Numbered from the stretch's first letter, positions 7,874 to 19,388 are shown. The stretch: 64,000 nucleotides of DNA from Micromonospora echinaurantiaca (GCF_900090235.1 NZ_LT607750.1:563501-627500); one strand, 5' to 3'. The notes: generated by a model from the letters alone, not told the origin. Translations and numbers: made by a program.

Positions 7874-9103
7874 ATGAGCGGCAATCCGTACCCGCTCGGG
7901 CTGCGGCTGGCCGGGCGGCGGGTGGTCGTGGTGGGCGGCGGGGCCGTCGCCACCCGGCGGGTGCCGGCCCTGCTCGACGCCGGCGCCGACGTCCTGCTGG
8001 TCGCCCCGGAGCTGACCCCGGCGCTGCGGGCGCACGCCGACGCCGGCCGGCTGCACTGGGCGCCGCGCCGGTTCGCCCCCGACGACCTGGACGGGGCCTG
8101 GCTGGTCCAGGTCGCGGTCGACGACCCGATTGCCGCCGCGTCGGTCAGCGCGGCCGCCGCCGAGCGGCGCATCTTCTGCGTACGCGCCGACGACCGGGCG
8201 GCCGCCACCGCGTGGACCCCGGCGGTGACCCGGCACGGCCCGGTCACCGTGGCCGTGCTCGGCGGCGGCGACCCGCGCCGGGCGATGAGCGTGCGCGACG
8301 CGGTGCGGGACCTGCTCACCGCCCGGATCGAGACGGCCCCGGCCGGAACGGCGACCGGTGCCGCGGCCGGCCGGGTCGCGCTGGTCGGTGCCGGGCCGGG
8401 CGACCCGGAGCTGATCACCGTCAAGGGCTGGCGGCTGCTCACCGCGGCCGACGTGGTGGTCGCCGACCGGCTGGTCCCCGGGCTGCTCCTCGACGAACTG
8501 CGCGCCGACGTGGAACTGGTCGACGCCTCGAAGATCCCGTACGGGCCGGCCCGCGCGCAGGAGGAGATCAACCGGATCCTGGTGGACCGGGCGCTGGCCG
8601 GGAGGTTCGTGGTCCGGCTCAAGGGCGGCGATCCGTACGTCTTCGGGCGGGGCGGTGAGGAGCTGCTCGCCTGCGCGGCGGCCGGTGTGCCGGTGACCGT
8701 GGTGCCGGGGGTGACCAGCTCGATCGCCGCGCCGGCGGTGGCCGGCATCCCGGTCACCCACCGGGCGGTGGCGCACGAGTTCACAGTGGTCTCCGGGCAC
8801 GTCGCGCCGGACTCGCCGGCCTCGCTGGTGCGCTGGGAGCACCTGGCCGGGCTGCGCGGCACCCTGGTGATCCTGATGGGCCTGAAGAACCTGGCCGAGA
8901 TCACCGCCACGCTGATCGCGCACGGCCGGCCCGGGCAGACGCCGGCCGCGGTGGTGCAGGAGGCCACCACCGGCGCCCAGCGCGTGCTCCGGTCCACGCT
9001 CGCCTCGGTCGCGGCGGACGTGACCGGGGCGGGGCTGCGCCCGCCGGCGGTGGTGGTGGTCGGCGACGTCGTGCCGGTGCTCTCGTCGGTCCCGCTCGCC
9101 TGA
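7874..9103 (+). CDS. cobA: Bifunctional precorrin-2 dehydrogenase / uroporphyrinogen-III C-methyltransferase (CysG/CobA fusion)
   Basis: The protein has 409 residues from ATG 7874, which lies at the edge of the repeat unit and follows a GGAG site. Residues 1 to about 155 form a siroheme-synthase NAD-binding domain (VVVVGGGAVATRRV, then a dehydrogenase-like strand order). From about 165 comes the SUMT methylase: VALVGAGPGDPELITVKG, then VVADRLV, RLKGGDPYVFGRGGEE, and VPGVTSSIAAPAVAGIPVTHR. The two domains methylate uroporphyrinogen III twice with SAM and oxidise precorrin-2, feeding cobalamin and siroheme. The CysG ferrochelatase function is not assured because the N-terminal part is short. 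Confidence 0.93.
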   Translation: MSGNPYPLGLRLAGRRVVVVGGGAVATRRVPALLDAGADVLLVAPELTPALRAHADAGRLHWAPRRFAPDDLDGAWLVQVAVDDPIAAASVSAAAAERRIFCVRADDRAAATAWTPAVTRHGPVTVAVLGGGDPRRAMSVRDAVRDLLTARIETAPAGTATGAAAGRVALVGAGPGDPELITVKGWRLLTAADVVVADRLVPGLLLDELRADVELVDASKIPYGPARAQEEINRILVDRALAGRFVVRLKGGDPYVFGRGGEELLACAAAGVPVTVVPGVTSSIAAPAVAGIPVTHRAVAHEFTVVSGHVAPDSPASLVRWEHLAGLRGTLVILMGLKNLAEITATLIAHGRPGQTPAAVVQEATTGAQRVLRSTLASVAADVTGAGLRPPAVVVVGDVVPVLSSVPLA

Positions 9104-9168
9104 TCCTCGCCGCCGGGCTCGTCATCCGGGCCGGGCTTGGGCTGCTGGTCGTCGTCGGCTGGGGTCGG

Positions 9169-9239
9169 GGGTTTCCGGGGAGCCCACTCGCTCGGGCGGT
9201 CAGGCTTGATCCCTCCGCGAGTGGGCTCCCCGGAAACCC
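9169..9239. repeat. Long hairpin element with conserved loop, copy 1
   Basis: A perfect 23-bp inverted repeat pairs 9169-9191 with 9217-9239 around a 25-nt loop (9192-9216) that contains GCGGTCAGGCTTGATCCCTC. The loop is almost identical to the loop at 34504-34529, whose stem has a different sequence. The base-paired flank continues with GTCGTGGGC in both copies. It lies between convergent genes, so it could also end transcription from either side, but the conserved loop suggests a dispersed element. Confidence 0.85.
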
Positions 9240-9343
9240 TGTCGTGGGCGCGGTCCGTTCGTCGTCTCCGACTTGATCGACTTCTTGTCGGCGATGTGGC
9301 GGGGTCGGTGCGGCTCGGATGCCGCGATGTCGGTGGTATGGAG

Positions 9344-9395
9344 TTGATCTCTGCGCTTGATCTCTGCGCTTGATCTCTGCGCTTCGGCTCTGCGC
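9344..9395 (+). repeat. 13-bp tandem repeat, four units
   Basis: The unit TTGATCTCTGCGC occurs at 9344, 9357 and 9370 without change, followed by a fourth degenerate copy TTCGGCTCTGCGC at 9383. Its role is not evident; slippage expansion is the simplest origin. Confidence 0.9.
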
Positions 9396-9464
9396 TTCGG
9401 AGGGTGCGTGGACGCGACGGCGGCCGGAGACACGGGTCTCCGGCCGCCGTCGTGGTGCGTCAGG

Positions 9465-12071
9465 TCACTGCTTGAGCATGTTGTCCAGCAGCAGGGCGCA
9501 GCGGACCACGCCGAGGTGGCTGTAGGCCTGCGGATGGTTGCCCAGTCCGCGCTCGGCCAGCGGGTCGTACTGCTCGGGGAGCAGCCCGGTCGGCCCGGCG
9601 GTGTCGATCATCTGGGCGAACAGGTCCTCGGCGTCGTCCCGCCGGCCGGTGCGCAGGTACGCCTCGACCAGCCAGGCGGTGCAGATGTGGAAGCCACCCT
9701 CGCGGCCGGGCAGGCCGTCGTCCCAGTGGTACCGGTAGACCACCGGGCCGCTGCGCAGGTCGGCCTCGATCTTGAGCACGGTGGAGAGGAAACGCGGGTT
9801 GTCGCCGGGGAGCAGGCCGGACAGGCCGATCCAGAGCGACGAGGCGTCCATGTCCTCGTCCCCGTACGCGACGCTGTACGCCTCGGCGTGCTCGTGCCAG
9901 CCGTACTCCAGCACGTTGGCGCCGATCCGGTCGCGCAGCTCCACCCACTCGGGCCGGTCGTCGCCGCCGTGCTGGCGGACCACGTGCAGCGCCCGGTCGA
10001 CGGTCATCCAGCACATCGTCTTCGAGAAGATGTGGTGCCGCGGCGGGAGGCGGGCCTCCCAGATGCCGTGGTCGGGCTCGTGCCAGCGGCGACGGACCGC
10101 CTCGACCATGTTCTCCAGCACCCGCCACTCGTCGTCCCGCACCGAGCCGCGGGCGTCGGCGACGGCGGCGATCAGGTCGGCCACCGGGCCGAAGACGTCC
10201 AGCTGGAGCTGGTGGTTGGCGAGGTTGCCGACCCGCACCGGCCGGGAGCCGGCATAGCCGGGCAGGGTGTCGATGACCGCCTCGGCGCCCAGCTCGTAGC
10301 CGTCCACCGTGTAGAGCGGGTGCAGCCGCTCGGGGTGCCCGCCGGTGCGCTCGACGACGCCGTCGATCCACCGCAACAGCCCCTCGGCCTCCTCGATCGA
10401 ACCGAGGTCGACCAGCGCCCGGGCGGTCAGCGCCGCGTCGCGCAGCCAGCAGTACCGGTAGTCCCAGTTGCGGACCCCGCCCAGTTCCTCCGGCAGCGAG
10501 GTGGTCGCCGCGGCCAGGATCGAGCCGGTCGCCTGGTGGCAGAGCGCGCGCAGGGTCAGTGCGCTGCGGGCGACCAGGTCCCGCGCGGTGTTCGGCAGCC
10601 GCAGCGAGGCCACCCAGTCCTTCCAGGGCTGCTCGGCCGCGGCCTGACGCTCGTGGATCGACAGCCGGTGGTGTTCCAGGCTCTGCGTGCCGAAGCGCAT
10701 CTCCAGCACCACCTGCCCGCCGGCGGCGCGCAGGTCGACCACCGCCTTGGCGGTCTCGTAGACGCCGTCGCTGGTCACCTCCCACTCGACGCCGGGGGAG
10801 TAGAGCGCGACCGGCTCGTTGGAGCCGAGCACCAGCAGGCCGTCGCCGAGCGGTTGCAGCTGGACGGCCACCTGGCCGAACTCGGGCCGGGGCGCGAACT
10901 CCAGGCGGGCCCGGCCGGTGCCGGTGAGCACCCGGATCAGGGTCGAGTCGCCGCTGAGGATGGCCGGGCCGTCCGGGGTGGTCTCGCTGTCCGGCGTGTC
11001 GAGCCAGTCGGTGACGGTCAGGCCCGACCAGCGGGTCTCCACGGTCATCGTGCCGGAGCGGTACCGCTGGCCGAGCGGGATGCCGCCGCGCTCCGGCGCC
11101 ACGCTGAAGTGGCCGGCCGGGCTGCCGCCGACCAGGTCGGCGAAGATCGCCGCCGAGTCCGGCTTGGGGTGGCAGAGCCAGGTGACCTTGGCGTCCGGGG
11201 TGAGCAGCGCGACGGTACGGCCGTTGGCCAGCATCGAGTGCCGCTCGATCGGCACCGCCCGCTCGCCGAAGAGCCAGTGCCGGCGGGTCTCCAGCAGCAG
11301 CCCGAGGGCCCGCGCCGCCTCGATCGGCTCGGCGACCCGGTACTGCGCCTGGGTGTCGCCGGGCCCGATCTTGATGCCGACGTCCGGCCCGTGCAGGTTG
11401 CCGAAGGCGTTCTCGTCGGTGACGTCGTCGCCGATGAAGAGCACGGCGCTGGCGGAGAGCTGGGTGCGCAGCTGGTCGACAGCGGTGCCCTTGTGGGTGG
11501 CCACCACCGACAGCTCGATGACCTCCTTGCCCTGGGTGACCGTGACGCCGTCCCAGGTGGCGGGGCCGCTGCGGACCGCCTCGATGGCGGCCGCGGCGAC
11601 CTGCGGGTCCACCCCGCGGGTGTGCACCGCGACGCTGGCCGGCTTGCGCTCCAGCCGGATGCCCGGGTGGGCGGCGGCGATCTGGCGCAGCTCGTCGCGC
11701 AGCCGGGTGCGCACCGCGATCAGCTCGGGGGAGAGCCGCTCGACGAAGCCGATGTCGAACTCGGAGCCGTGGCTGCCGACCAGGTGGACCTCGCTGGGCA
11801 GCCGGGAGAGCGCGGCCAGGTCGCGCAGCGCCCGCCCGGAGACCACCGCCACGGTGGTCTGCGGCAGCGCCGCCAGGGCGCGCACCGCCGCCACCGACTC
11901 GGGCAGCGGTACGGCCTTGCTCGGGTCCTCGACGATCGGCGCCAGCGTGCCGTCGTAGTCGCAGGCGATCAGGAGCTGCGGCACCCGGGCGATCCGGCCG
12001 ATGGCGGTGCGCAGCTCAGCGTCCATCACTCCGGTGACGATGGGCGCTCCGTCGCTGACGGACGTGTTCAC
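9465..12071 (-). CDS. otsB: Trehalose-6-phosphate phosphatase fused to GH15 glucoamylase/trehalase
   Basis: This 868-residue fusion has two enzymes. Residues about 15-265 are a HAD-type trehalose-phosphatase: [13 protein letters not shown] with the nucleophile Asp, then [20 protein letters not shown] and [12 protein letters not shown]. From about 275 comes a GH15 (alpha/alpha)6 glycosidase: [35 protein letters not shown] (acid/base Glu region) and LLPEQYDP...[11 protein letters not shown]. Bacterial GH15 members include glucoamylases and mycobacterial trehalases, so the second half may split trehalose or a glucan. The GTG start at 12071 overlaps the otsA stop as GTGA, and the protein acts in the cytoplasm judging by the absence of a signal peptide. 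A later ATG at the [10 protein letters not shown] segment is an alternative start. Confidence 0.9.
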   Translation of the reverse strand: MNTSVSDGAPIVTGVMDAELRTAIGRIARVPQLLIACDYDGTLAPIVEDPSKAVPLPESVAAVRALAALPQTTVAVVSGRALRDLAALSRLPSEVHLVGSHGSEFDIGFVERLSPELIAVRTRLRDELRQIAAAHPGIRLERKPASVAVHTRGVDPQVAAAAIEAVRSGPATWDGVTVTQGKEVIELSVVATHKGTAVDQLRTQLSASAVLFIGDDVTDENAFGNLHGPDVGIKIGPGDTQAQYRVAEPIEAARALGLLLETRRHWLFGERAVPIERHSMLANGRTVALLTPDAKVTWLCHPKPDSAAIFADLVGGSPAGHFSVAPERGGIPLGQRYRSGTMTVETRWSGLTVTDWLDTPDSETTPDGPAILSGDSTLIRVLTGTGRARLEFAPRPEFGQVAVQLQPLGDGLLVLGSNEPVALYSPGVEWEVTSDGVYETAKAVVDLRAAGGQVVLEMRFGTQSLEHHRLSIHERQAAAEQPWKDWVASLRLPNTARDLVARSALTLRALCHQATGSILAAATTSLPEELGGVRNWDYRYCWLRDAALTARALVDLGSIEEAEGLLRWIDGVVERTGGHPERLHPLYTVDGYELGAEAVIDTLPGYAGSRPVRVGNLANHQLQLDVFGPVADLIAAVADARGSVRDDEWRVLENMVEAVRRRWHEPDHGIWEARLPPRHHIFSKTMCWMTVDRALHVVRQHGGDDRPEWVELRDRIGANVLEYGWHEHAEAYSVAYGDEDMDASSLWIGLSGLLPGDNPRFLSTVLKIEADLRSGPVVYRYHWDDGLPGREGGFHICTAWLVEAYLRTGRRDDAEDLFAQMIDTAGPTGLLPEQYDPLAERGLGNHPQAYSHLGVVRCALLLDNMLKQ

Positions 12072-13468
12072 GCGGCCTCCGCCTCGGGCACACCGAGCTC
12101 GGTGAGGAACGACTTGGCCCAGTGCCCCACGTCGTGGGTGCGTAGGTGGCGTTGCATCGTCCGCATCCGCCGGCGGGCCTCGGCCCGCTCCACGTGCACA
12201 GCTCGCAGCAGCGCGTCCTTGACCGCGTCCGGGTCGTGCGGGTTGCACAGAAACGCCTGGCGCAGCTCGGTGGCGGCGCCGGCGAACTCACTGAGCACGA
12301 GCGCGCCGCCCTGGTCGGCGCGCGATGCGACGTACTCCTTGGCCACCAGATTCATTCCGTCTCGCAGCGGGGTCACCATCATCACGTCGGCAGCGACGTA
12401 CATCGCGGCCAGTTCACTGCGACTGTACGACTGATGCAGATAATGCACCGCCGGCACGCCGACCCTGCCGAATTCGCCATTGATCCGACCAACTTCACGT
12501 TCAACCTTGACCCGAAGTGCCTGGTAGTGCTCCACCCGCTCGCGGCTCGGCGTGGCCACCTGCACCATGACGGCCTCGGGCACTGTCAACTTTCCGTCAG
12601 CCAGCAGCTCGCGGAAGGCCTTGAGCCGCAACTCGATCCCCTTGGTGTAGTCGAGCCGGTCGACGCCCAGGATGATCGTCTTCGGGTTGCCCAGTTCCTC
12701 CCGGATCTCCTTGGCCCGGGCCTGCACCGCCGGGTCGGCGGCCATCCGCTCCATCTCCTTGGTGTCGATGCTGATCGGGAAGGCACCGGCCTTCACCTGC
12801 CGCCCGTCGACCTGGATCATCTGGCCCTCGTAGCGGAGCCCGAGCAGGTGCCGGGCCAGCCGGACGAAGTTCTGCGCGGCCAGCCGCTGCTGGAAGCCGA
12901 CCAGGTCGGCGCCGAGCAGGCCGCGCAGGATCTCGGTGCGGAACGGCATCTGCATGAACAGCTCGATGGGCGGGAACGGGATGTGCAGGAAGAAGCCGAT
13001 CCGCAGGTCCGGGCGCAGCTCGCGGAGCATGGCCGGGACCAGCTGGAGCTGGTAGTCCTGCACCCAGACGGTGGCCCCCTCGGCCGCGACGTCCGCAGCG
13101 GCCTCCGCGAACCGGGCGTTGACCAGTCGGTACGCCTCCCGCCACCGGCGCTTGTAGGCCGGGGTCTCCACCGCGTCGTGGTAGAGCGGCCAGATCGTCG
13201 CGTTGGACTGCCCCTCGTAGTAGCGCTCCAGCTCCTCGGCGCTCAGCGGCACCGGGTGCAGCCGGATCCCCTCCAGGTCGAACGGCTCCGGGGCGGCGCC
13301 GGTGCCGCCGGCCCAGCCGACCCAGGTGCCCTGGTGTTCGGCGAGGACGGGATGCAGGGCGGTGACCAGCCCGCCGGGGCTGCGTCGCCACTGCCGGCCC
13401 TCGGGTGTGCTCACCTCGTCGACCGGCAGGCGGTTCGCCACTACGACAAAGGAGCTGCGGACGGTCAC
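12068..13468 (-). CDS. otsA: Trehalose-6-phosphate synthase
   Basis: This 466-residue GT20 enzyme forms trehalose 6-phosphate from UDP-glucose (or GDP-glucose) and glucose 6-phosphate. It starts [19 protein letters not shown] and has the donor/acceptor motifs [57 protein letters not shown], and the C-terminal [13 protein letters not shown] with VLSEFAGAA. It is the first gene of a two-gene operon; its product is the substrate of the downstream OtsB domain, coupled by a stop-start overlap. The upstream gap of 301 bases separates it from the divergent ettA. Confidence 0.96.
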   Translation of the reverse strand: MTVRSSFVVVANRLPVDEVSTPEGRQWRRSPGGLVTALHPVLAEHQGTWVGWAGGTGAAPEPFDLEGIRLHPVPLSAEELERYYEGQSNATIWPLYHDAVETPAYKRRWREAYRLVNARFAEAAADVAAEGATVWVQDYQLQLVPAMLRELRPDLRIGFFLHIPFPPIELFMQMPFRTEILRGLLGADLVGFQQRLAAQNFVRLARHLLGLRYEGQMIQVDGRQVKAGAFPISIDTKEMERMAADPAVQARAKEIREELGNPKTIILGVDRLDYTKGIELRLKAFRELLADGKLTVPEAVMVQVATPSRERVEHYQALRVKVEREVGRINGEFGRVGVPAVHYLHQSYSRSELAAMYVAADVMMVTPLRDGMNLVAKEYVASRADQGGALVLSEFAGAATELRQAFLCNPHDPDAVKDALLRAVHVERAEARRRMRTMQRHLRTHDVGHWAKSFLTELGVPEAEAA

Positions 13469-13769
13469 GTTCGGCCACCTCCGGGTGCTGACGGGTCAAC
13501 CGTGATGAGCGTACTGAGCGTAGCTGCGGCGTCTGGGGCCCCGTGCCGGAGTTCCCTACCCGTCCCACGCCCGCCGAACCCTGGAGGTGATCTTGTCAAC
13601 ATGCCGCCGCCGCACGCTGCGGCGGGGTGATGTGGGCGTTGCGACGCGTACCTGTCAGGATTGACAGCGGCGTGCGTGCGGCCGGCCCCGGCCGGCGGCC
13701 GCGGGTGACGACCAGCCCGCGCCCTCGCCCGCCGGCTCCCAGTCGCAACGTACGGAGGTAGCCCGCACC
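13469..13769. promoter_or_regulatory. Divergent gap between otsA and ettA
   Basis: The 301-base region holds the promoters of both genes. A small perfect hairpin CGCCGCACGCTGCGGCG lies at about 13608-13624, and an AT-rich patch with TTGTCAAC is next to it (near 13593). A good ribosome site ACGGAGGTAG precedes the GTG of ettA. No gene is visible. Confidence 0.45.
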
Positions 13770-15446
<1,677 letters not shown>

Positions 15447-15447
15447 C

Positions 15448-15891
15448 GTGGCCGACCGCTTCGTCTACCACTGCACCCTGCGGTGGTCCGACCTGGACGC
15501 GTACGGCCACGTCAACAACTCGCGCTTCCTCACCCTCTACGAGGAGGCCCGGGTGGCGTTGATGTTCGCCGGTGGCCGGGCGTGGGGAGTGGGCTCGTTC
15601 GCCGACGGCGTGGTGATCCGCCGGCACGAGGTCGACTACCTGCGCCCGGTCGACTACGCGCTCGGCCGGGCCACCGCGGAGGCGGCGCCGACGGTCCGGA
15701 TCGAACTCTGGGTGGAGGAGATCCGGGCCGCCTCGTTCACCGTCGCCTACGAGCTGTACGACGGCGACGTGCTGGCCAGCCGGGCCCGCTCGGTGCTGGT
15801 CCCGTTCGACCTCGACCGGCAGGTGCCGCGCCGGGTCAGCGCCGAGGAGCGTGAGTTCCTCCTGACGTACGCCCCGCAGGGCGCGGCGTGA
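15448..15891 (+). CDS. Acyl-CoA thioesterase, 4-hydroxybenzoyl-CoA thioesterase (hotdog) family
   Basis: The 147-residue hotdog protein begins at GTG 15448, one base after the ettA stop. The family signature DLDAYGHVNNSRFLTLYEEAR carries the catalytic Asp at about residue 17. The remaining strands (VVIRRHEVDYLRPV and SFTVAYELYDGD) complete a single hotdog domain. Such YbgC/FcbC-type proteins hydrolyse short or medium acyl-CoAs in the cytoplasm; the acyl group cannot be inferred. It is followed by an overlapping gene of unknown function (GTGA at 15888). Confidence 0.88.
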   Translation: MADRFVYHCTLRWSDLDAYGHVNNSRFLTLYEEARVALMFAGGRAWGVGSFADGVVIRRHEVDYLRPVDYALGRATAEAAPTVRIELWVEEIRAASFTVAYELYDGDVLASRARSVLVPFDLDRQVPRRVSAEEREFLLTYAPQGAA

Positions 15892-16604
15892 CCGCGGCCG
15901 GTCACCCGGTCGACGCGGCCGGCGGGCACGGGATCGCCGACGGCGCCGACGCGGGCGCCTTCCTGGCCCGGCTGGTCCGGCTGGACCGGGGTGCCCTGGT
16001 CCGGCTCCGGCCGGCCGGCGCGCCGGCGCGTACCGCCCTCTGGGCCCGCCTGCCGTGGGGGGTGCTGGTGGTGCGCACGGTGGCCGGCGTGGCCCCGGGC
16101 GACGTCACGGTCGGCGCGGACGCTCTGCTCGCGGCGCTCACCGAGGGACGGCAGGAGTTGCCGGCCCGGCGCGACGCGCAGTGGCGGTGGCCGCTGCCGC
16201 CGGCGGCGAGCCGCCGGGTGGAGACGCTGCCGGGCGGTGAGCTGCGCCGGATCGCCGAGGCGGCGGCGGGCACGCTGCGGGCCGCCAGCGCGCACGGCGT
16301 GGCCGGGCGGGCGGTGGGGCAGCGGGCGCTGCGCGACGCGCTGCTCGACCACGTGCCGGTGGTGGTGACCCCGGACGACCCGCCGGGCGAACCGGTGGAG
16401 GTGAACCAGCGGCTGGTCCAGGGTCTGGTCCGGATGGGCTTCCTGGGCGCCCCGGGGGCCGGTTCCGGCGCCGCTGGCGCCGCCGCCGTCCAGGTGCGGA
16501 CGGCCGGACGTTGGGTCGGCCTGGTGGGACCATACGGAGCGACTTGGTCGCAGACGGCCACTGATCTTGCCGTACGACCCTCCGGCGGTCATCCGTTCGG
16601 ATGA
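15888..16604 (+). CDS. Conserved hypothetical protein downstream of ettA-thioesterase
   Basis: The 238-residue protein is alanine- and arginine-rich with good codon bias. It starts at a GTG that overlaps the thioesterase stop, which supports a real gene in the ettA operon. I do not recognise a domain. There is no signal peptide or membrane segment; residues 60-80 (ALWARLPWGVLVVRTVAGV) look like beta strands of a compact core, and the C-terminal 40 residues are glycine- and alanine-rich. A cytoplasmic role is inferred only from the lack of export signals. Confidence 0.7.
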   Translation: MTAAGHPVDAAGGHGIADGADAGAFLARLVRLDRGALVRLRPAGAPARTALWARLPWGVLVVRTVAGVAPGDVTVGADALLAALTEGRQELPARRDAQWRWPLPPAASRRVETLPGGELRRIAEAAAGTLRAASAHGVAGRAVGQRALRDALLDHVPVVVTPDDPPGEPVEVNQRLVQGLVRMGFLGAPGAGSGAAGAAAVQVRTAGRWVGLVGPYGATWSQTATDLAVRPSGGHPFG

Positions 16605-16735
16605 CCACCGGTCATTCTTCTGGTTTGGGGCTCCCGTTGGGGGGATGCTTCAACCCGGCTGTCCGGGTACCGTCCATCCTCGGATCCAACGCACCGTAGG
16701 CGACTGGATCCGCTGGGGAGTGAGGTGCGCGAGCG

Positions 16736-17311
16736 ATGCCGTGGTGGTCATGGCGCCCCGGTCCCGCCAACGGCGGCGACCCGGAAACTCGAAGCGGGAT
16801 CACAGTGGAGGGCACCGTCCGGGTCGGGCCACCGACCCCCCGGCAGCCGGAGGACGACTGCCCGGCCGTCGACCGGCCCGCCATCCCGGAGATGCGGGCT
16901 GCGGTCGAGCCGGTCACCCTGGGCCGGGTCTGCGAGGCGCTCGACCTGCTCGACGTGCGCTACCTGGCCGACGGTGACGGCAACCTGCTGGCCATGTGGG
17001 AGCGGCACGCGGTGCTGGTCACCCTTGAGGGCCCGGAGGACGAGATCCTGGTGATGCGGGCGCGTCCACACGCGACCGTCCCGCCGGACTGGGCCTACCG
17101 GGTGGTCAACGAGTGGAACCACACCCGCCGGTTCTGCAAGGCCTACGTCGGCGACCCCACCGAACGCGGCCAGCTGCCCATCTACGCCGAGCTCCAGGTG
17201 CCGTTCGGCGCCGGAACGCACGACGCGCTCCTGGTCGAGATGCTCGACTGTGGCGCCGCGGTGGCCACCAGCTTCGTCGACTGGCTGCACGACGAGGGCG
17301 CCCTGCTCTGA
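16736..17311 (+). CDS. YbjN domain-containing protein (type III secretion chaperone-like fold)
   Basis: The protein has 191 residues. A proline-rich N-terminus is followed from about residue 50 by the YbjN fold: VTLGRVCEALDLLDVRYL, DGDGNLLAMWERHAVLV, and YRVVNEWNHTRRFCKAYVG, the most recognisable family block. YbjN-like proteins are small soluble proteins of uncertain function with a secretion-chaperone-like fold. The start ATG 16736 follows AG-rich sequence, but the first 25 residues are poorly conserved-looking and a later start is possible. It is convergent with the truncated haemoglobin gene. Confidence 0.82.
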   Translation: MPWWSWRPGPANGGDPETRSGITVEGTVRVGPPTPRQPEDDCPAVDRPAIPEMRAAVEPVTLGRVCEALDLLDVRYLADGDGNLLAMWERHAVLVTLEGPEDEILVMRARPHATVPPDWAYRVVNEWNHTRRFCKAYVGDPTERGQLPIYAELQVPFGAGTHDALLVEMLDCGAAVATSFVDWLHDEGALL

Positions 17312-17447
17312 GCCGTCGCCAGACCGGTCGCCAGCCCCACTCGCGGTCCGCCCGTGCCGCGGTCTGCTGTGCTGCGGTCTACCTGCCGCGGTCGACCGTG
17401 CCGATGCCGACCGGGCGCCGGCCACGGCACCGCCGCCGCGCCGACGG

Positions 17448-17879
17448 CTACGGCGTCCCGGCGGCCGGGTCCTCCATCACGTTGACCATGAAGTACGCCG
17501 CCCGCTCCAGGTAGTCCCAGAGCGCGGTGGCGAGTTCCGGCGGCAGGTCGAGGCTGTCGACCGCCGTGCGCATGTGCCGCAGCCAGGCGTCCCGCTCGGC
17601 CGCGCCGATCCGGAACGGCGCGTGCCGCATCCGCAGCCGCGGGTGCCCCCGCTGGGCCGAGTAGGTGTTCGGGCCGCCCCAGTACTGCATCAGGAACAGC
17701 GTCAGCCGGTCCGCCGCCGGGCCCAGGTCCTCCTCCGGATACATCGGGCGCAGCAGCGGGTCGTCGGCGACCCCCGCGTAGAACTCGTCGACCAGCTTGC
17801 GGAAGGCGGGCTCACCGCCGATCGCCTCGAAGAGGGTCATCGACGGCCGGGGACGGCCGGACTCAGCAGCGGGATTCAC
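17448..17879 (-). CDS. glbO: Group II truncated haemoglobin (trHbO-like)
   Basis: This 143-residue globin matches the truncated haemoglobin O pattern. After a short N-terminal extension come [19 protein letters not shown] with the B10 Tyr region, [42 protein letters not shown] with the proximal His, and WLRHM with the G8 Trp typical of group II. Such proteins bind O2 or NO, or take part in peroxide and nitrosative stress handling, in the cytoplasm. The first 13 residues before MTLFEAIGG may not be translated; ATG at residue 14 is the alternative start. It stands alone between YbjN and the MFS gene. Confidence 0.93.
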   Translation of the reverse strand: MNPAAESGRPRPSMTLFEAIGGEPAFRKLVDEFYAGVADDPLLRPMYPEEDLGPAADRLTLFLMQYWGGPNTYSAQRGHPRLRMRHAPFRIGAAERDAWLRHMRTAVDSLDLPPELATALWDYLERAAYFMVNVMEDPAAGTP

Positions 17880-17942
17880 CGTTCCATCCTGCCAGGTGCC
17901 CGCGGCCGCACCCCTGGGGAGGGACCGGGGTACGGGTGTAAC

Positions 17943-19388
17943 TCACCTCACCGCGTGGCGCGGCCGCCCCGGTTCGCCGGGCCGGCCGGCGACCGGACCG
18001 CCGGGGCCGTCCTGCGCCGGCGGCCGCTCGTCCGCCCCGCCCTCGCCCCGGTCCGGCGCGCCGCCGGTCTGCTCCCTGGTCACGTCCTCGGCCGGCGCCA
18101 CCCCGGCGCCGCCGGCCCGTTCCGCCGCGGTGACCGCCGCGTCGACGCTCGACCGGCTCGGCCAGCGCAGCGCCACCAGGGCCATCAGCAGGACGCCCGC
18201 CGCACTCCACCACCCGACCACGGCCGGGATCGGGAACCGCTCGGCGAGCAGCCCGGTGACCAGCACCGCCACGCCCTGGATCACCTGCACCCCGCTGGCC
18301 ATCACGCCGAACGCCCGGGCCCGGAAGCCGCTGGGCAGGGCGCGGACGAACAGGCCGTTGGCCATCGGCAGCATGCCGGCGACCGCGAACCCGCAGGCCC
18401 CGGCGAGCAGCGCCACCACCGCCGGTGGCGGGTCGAACAGGGCGGGCACCAGCACCGCCGGGGCGAGCACCGCGAGGGGCCGCATCAGCGCCAGTCGCCG
18501 GTCGGGCCCGAACGCCCGCCCGACCACCAGCCCGCCGAGGATGAAGCCGACCGGGTTGGCGGCCATGATGACGGCCTGCGCGACGCCGGTGTCCATCCCG
18601 CCGGCGCCGTGCTCGCTCGCCCAGGCCGCGGCCAGCCCCTCCGGCACGATCGAGAAGAGCATGGCGCTGAACACCAGCACGGCGATGGCCCGCAGCACCG
18701 GCGTGCCGAACACGAGCCGGAACCCCTGGCCGGTCTCCCGGAGCAGGTGGCTGCGGTGCGCGGCGGTCATCGCCGGCGGCCGGTCGGCGACGCCGAAGCG
18801 GGTGAGCGCGGCCGAGACGGCGAACGTCGCCGCGTTGATCAGCAGGGCCAACGCCGGGTTGAACGCCGCCACGGACGCGCCGATCAGGTAGCCGACGACC
18901 TGCGCGGCCTGGCCGGTGCTGGCGTTCAAAGACAGCCCGAGGACCAGCTTGTCGCCGGTCAGCACCAGCGGCATCAGCGCGGACTTCGCGGCCTGGCTCG
19001 GTGGGTTGGCCAGGGTGGCGGCGAAGAGCAGCACCAGGATCACGTTGACCGGCATGTTCGGGATGGCGATGACCACCATCAGCGCCATCCGGATCAGGTC
19101 GCAGGCGACCATCACCTGCCGGTAGCGGTGCCGTTCGGCGAGGGTGGACAGCAGCGGGCCGCCGACCAGCCAGGGCAGGTAGCTGATCGCGAACGCGGCG
19201 GCGGAGAGGGCCACCGACCGGGTCTCCTGGTAGACCAGGAGGGTGACCGCCGCCTTGGCGATGTAGTCACCGACCCAGGAGAGTGCGCTGGCCGCGAAGA
19301 TCGCCCGATACTCGCGCTGGGCGAACACCTCATGGAAGGTGGCCGGCCCTTCCGGAGAGGGTCGCTCGTCGGACACCGTCGCCTCCAT
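17943..19388 (-). CDS. MFS transporter
   Basis: The product has 481 residues from ATG 19388 (MEATVSDERPSPEGP); an upstream ATG at 19469 would add 27 residues that do not look like a transporter. Hydrophobic segments account for about 12 membrane helices, starting with FAASALSWVGDYIAKAAVTLLVY and including the paired GGPLLSTLAERHRYRQVMV loop between helices 2 and 3 that marks the major facilitator superfamily. The C-terminal 60 residues are a charged, glycine/proline-rich tail of low complexity. It is probably a drug-type or metabolite exporter; no substrate is evident. Confidence 0.88.
   Translation of the reverse strand: MEATVSDERPSPEGPATFHEVFAQREYRAIFAASALSWVGDYIAKAAVTLLVYQETRSVALSAAAFAISYLPWLVGGPLLSTLAERHRYRQVMVACDLIRMALMVVIAIPNMPVNVILVLLFAATLANPPSQAAKSALMPLVLTGDKLVLGLSLNASTGQAAQVVGYLIGASVAAFNPALALLINAATFAVSAALTRFGVADRPPAMTAAHRSHLLRETGQGFRLVFGTPVLRAIAVLVFSAMLFSIVPEGLAAAWASEHGAGGMDTGVAQAVIMAANPVGFILGGLVVGRAFGPDRRLALMRPLAVLAPAVLVPALFDPPPAVVALLAGACGFAVAGMLPMANGLFVRALPSGFRARAFGVMASGVQVIQGVAVLVTGLLAERFPIPAVVGWWSAAGVLLMALVALRWPSRSSVDAAVTAAERAGGAGVAPAEDVTREQTGGAPDRGEGGADERPPAQDGPGGPVAGRPGEPGRPRHAVR

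Larger units (their letters stand above)
9104..9464. other. Intergenic gap between convergent genes with two repeat structures
   Basis: No credible gene is visible in these 361 bases. The gap contains the long hairpin element (9169-9239) and a 13-bp tandem repeat (9344-9395), described separately. Several short open frames here read through the hairpin arms and are not supported by codon bias. Confidence 0.7.

Noticed and set aside
9357..12434. A 1025-codon plus-strand open frame over the otsB-GH15 gene
   Set aside because: It is the high-GC antisense shadow of otsB-GH15; it has no domains and crosses the intergenic repeats.
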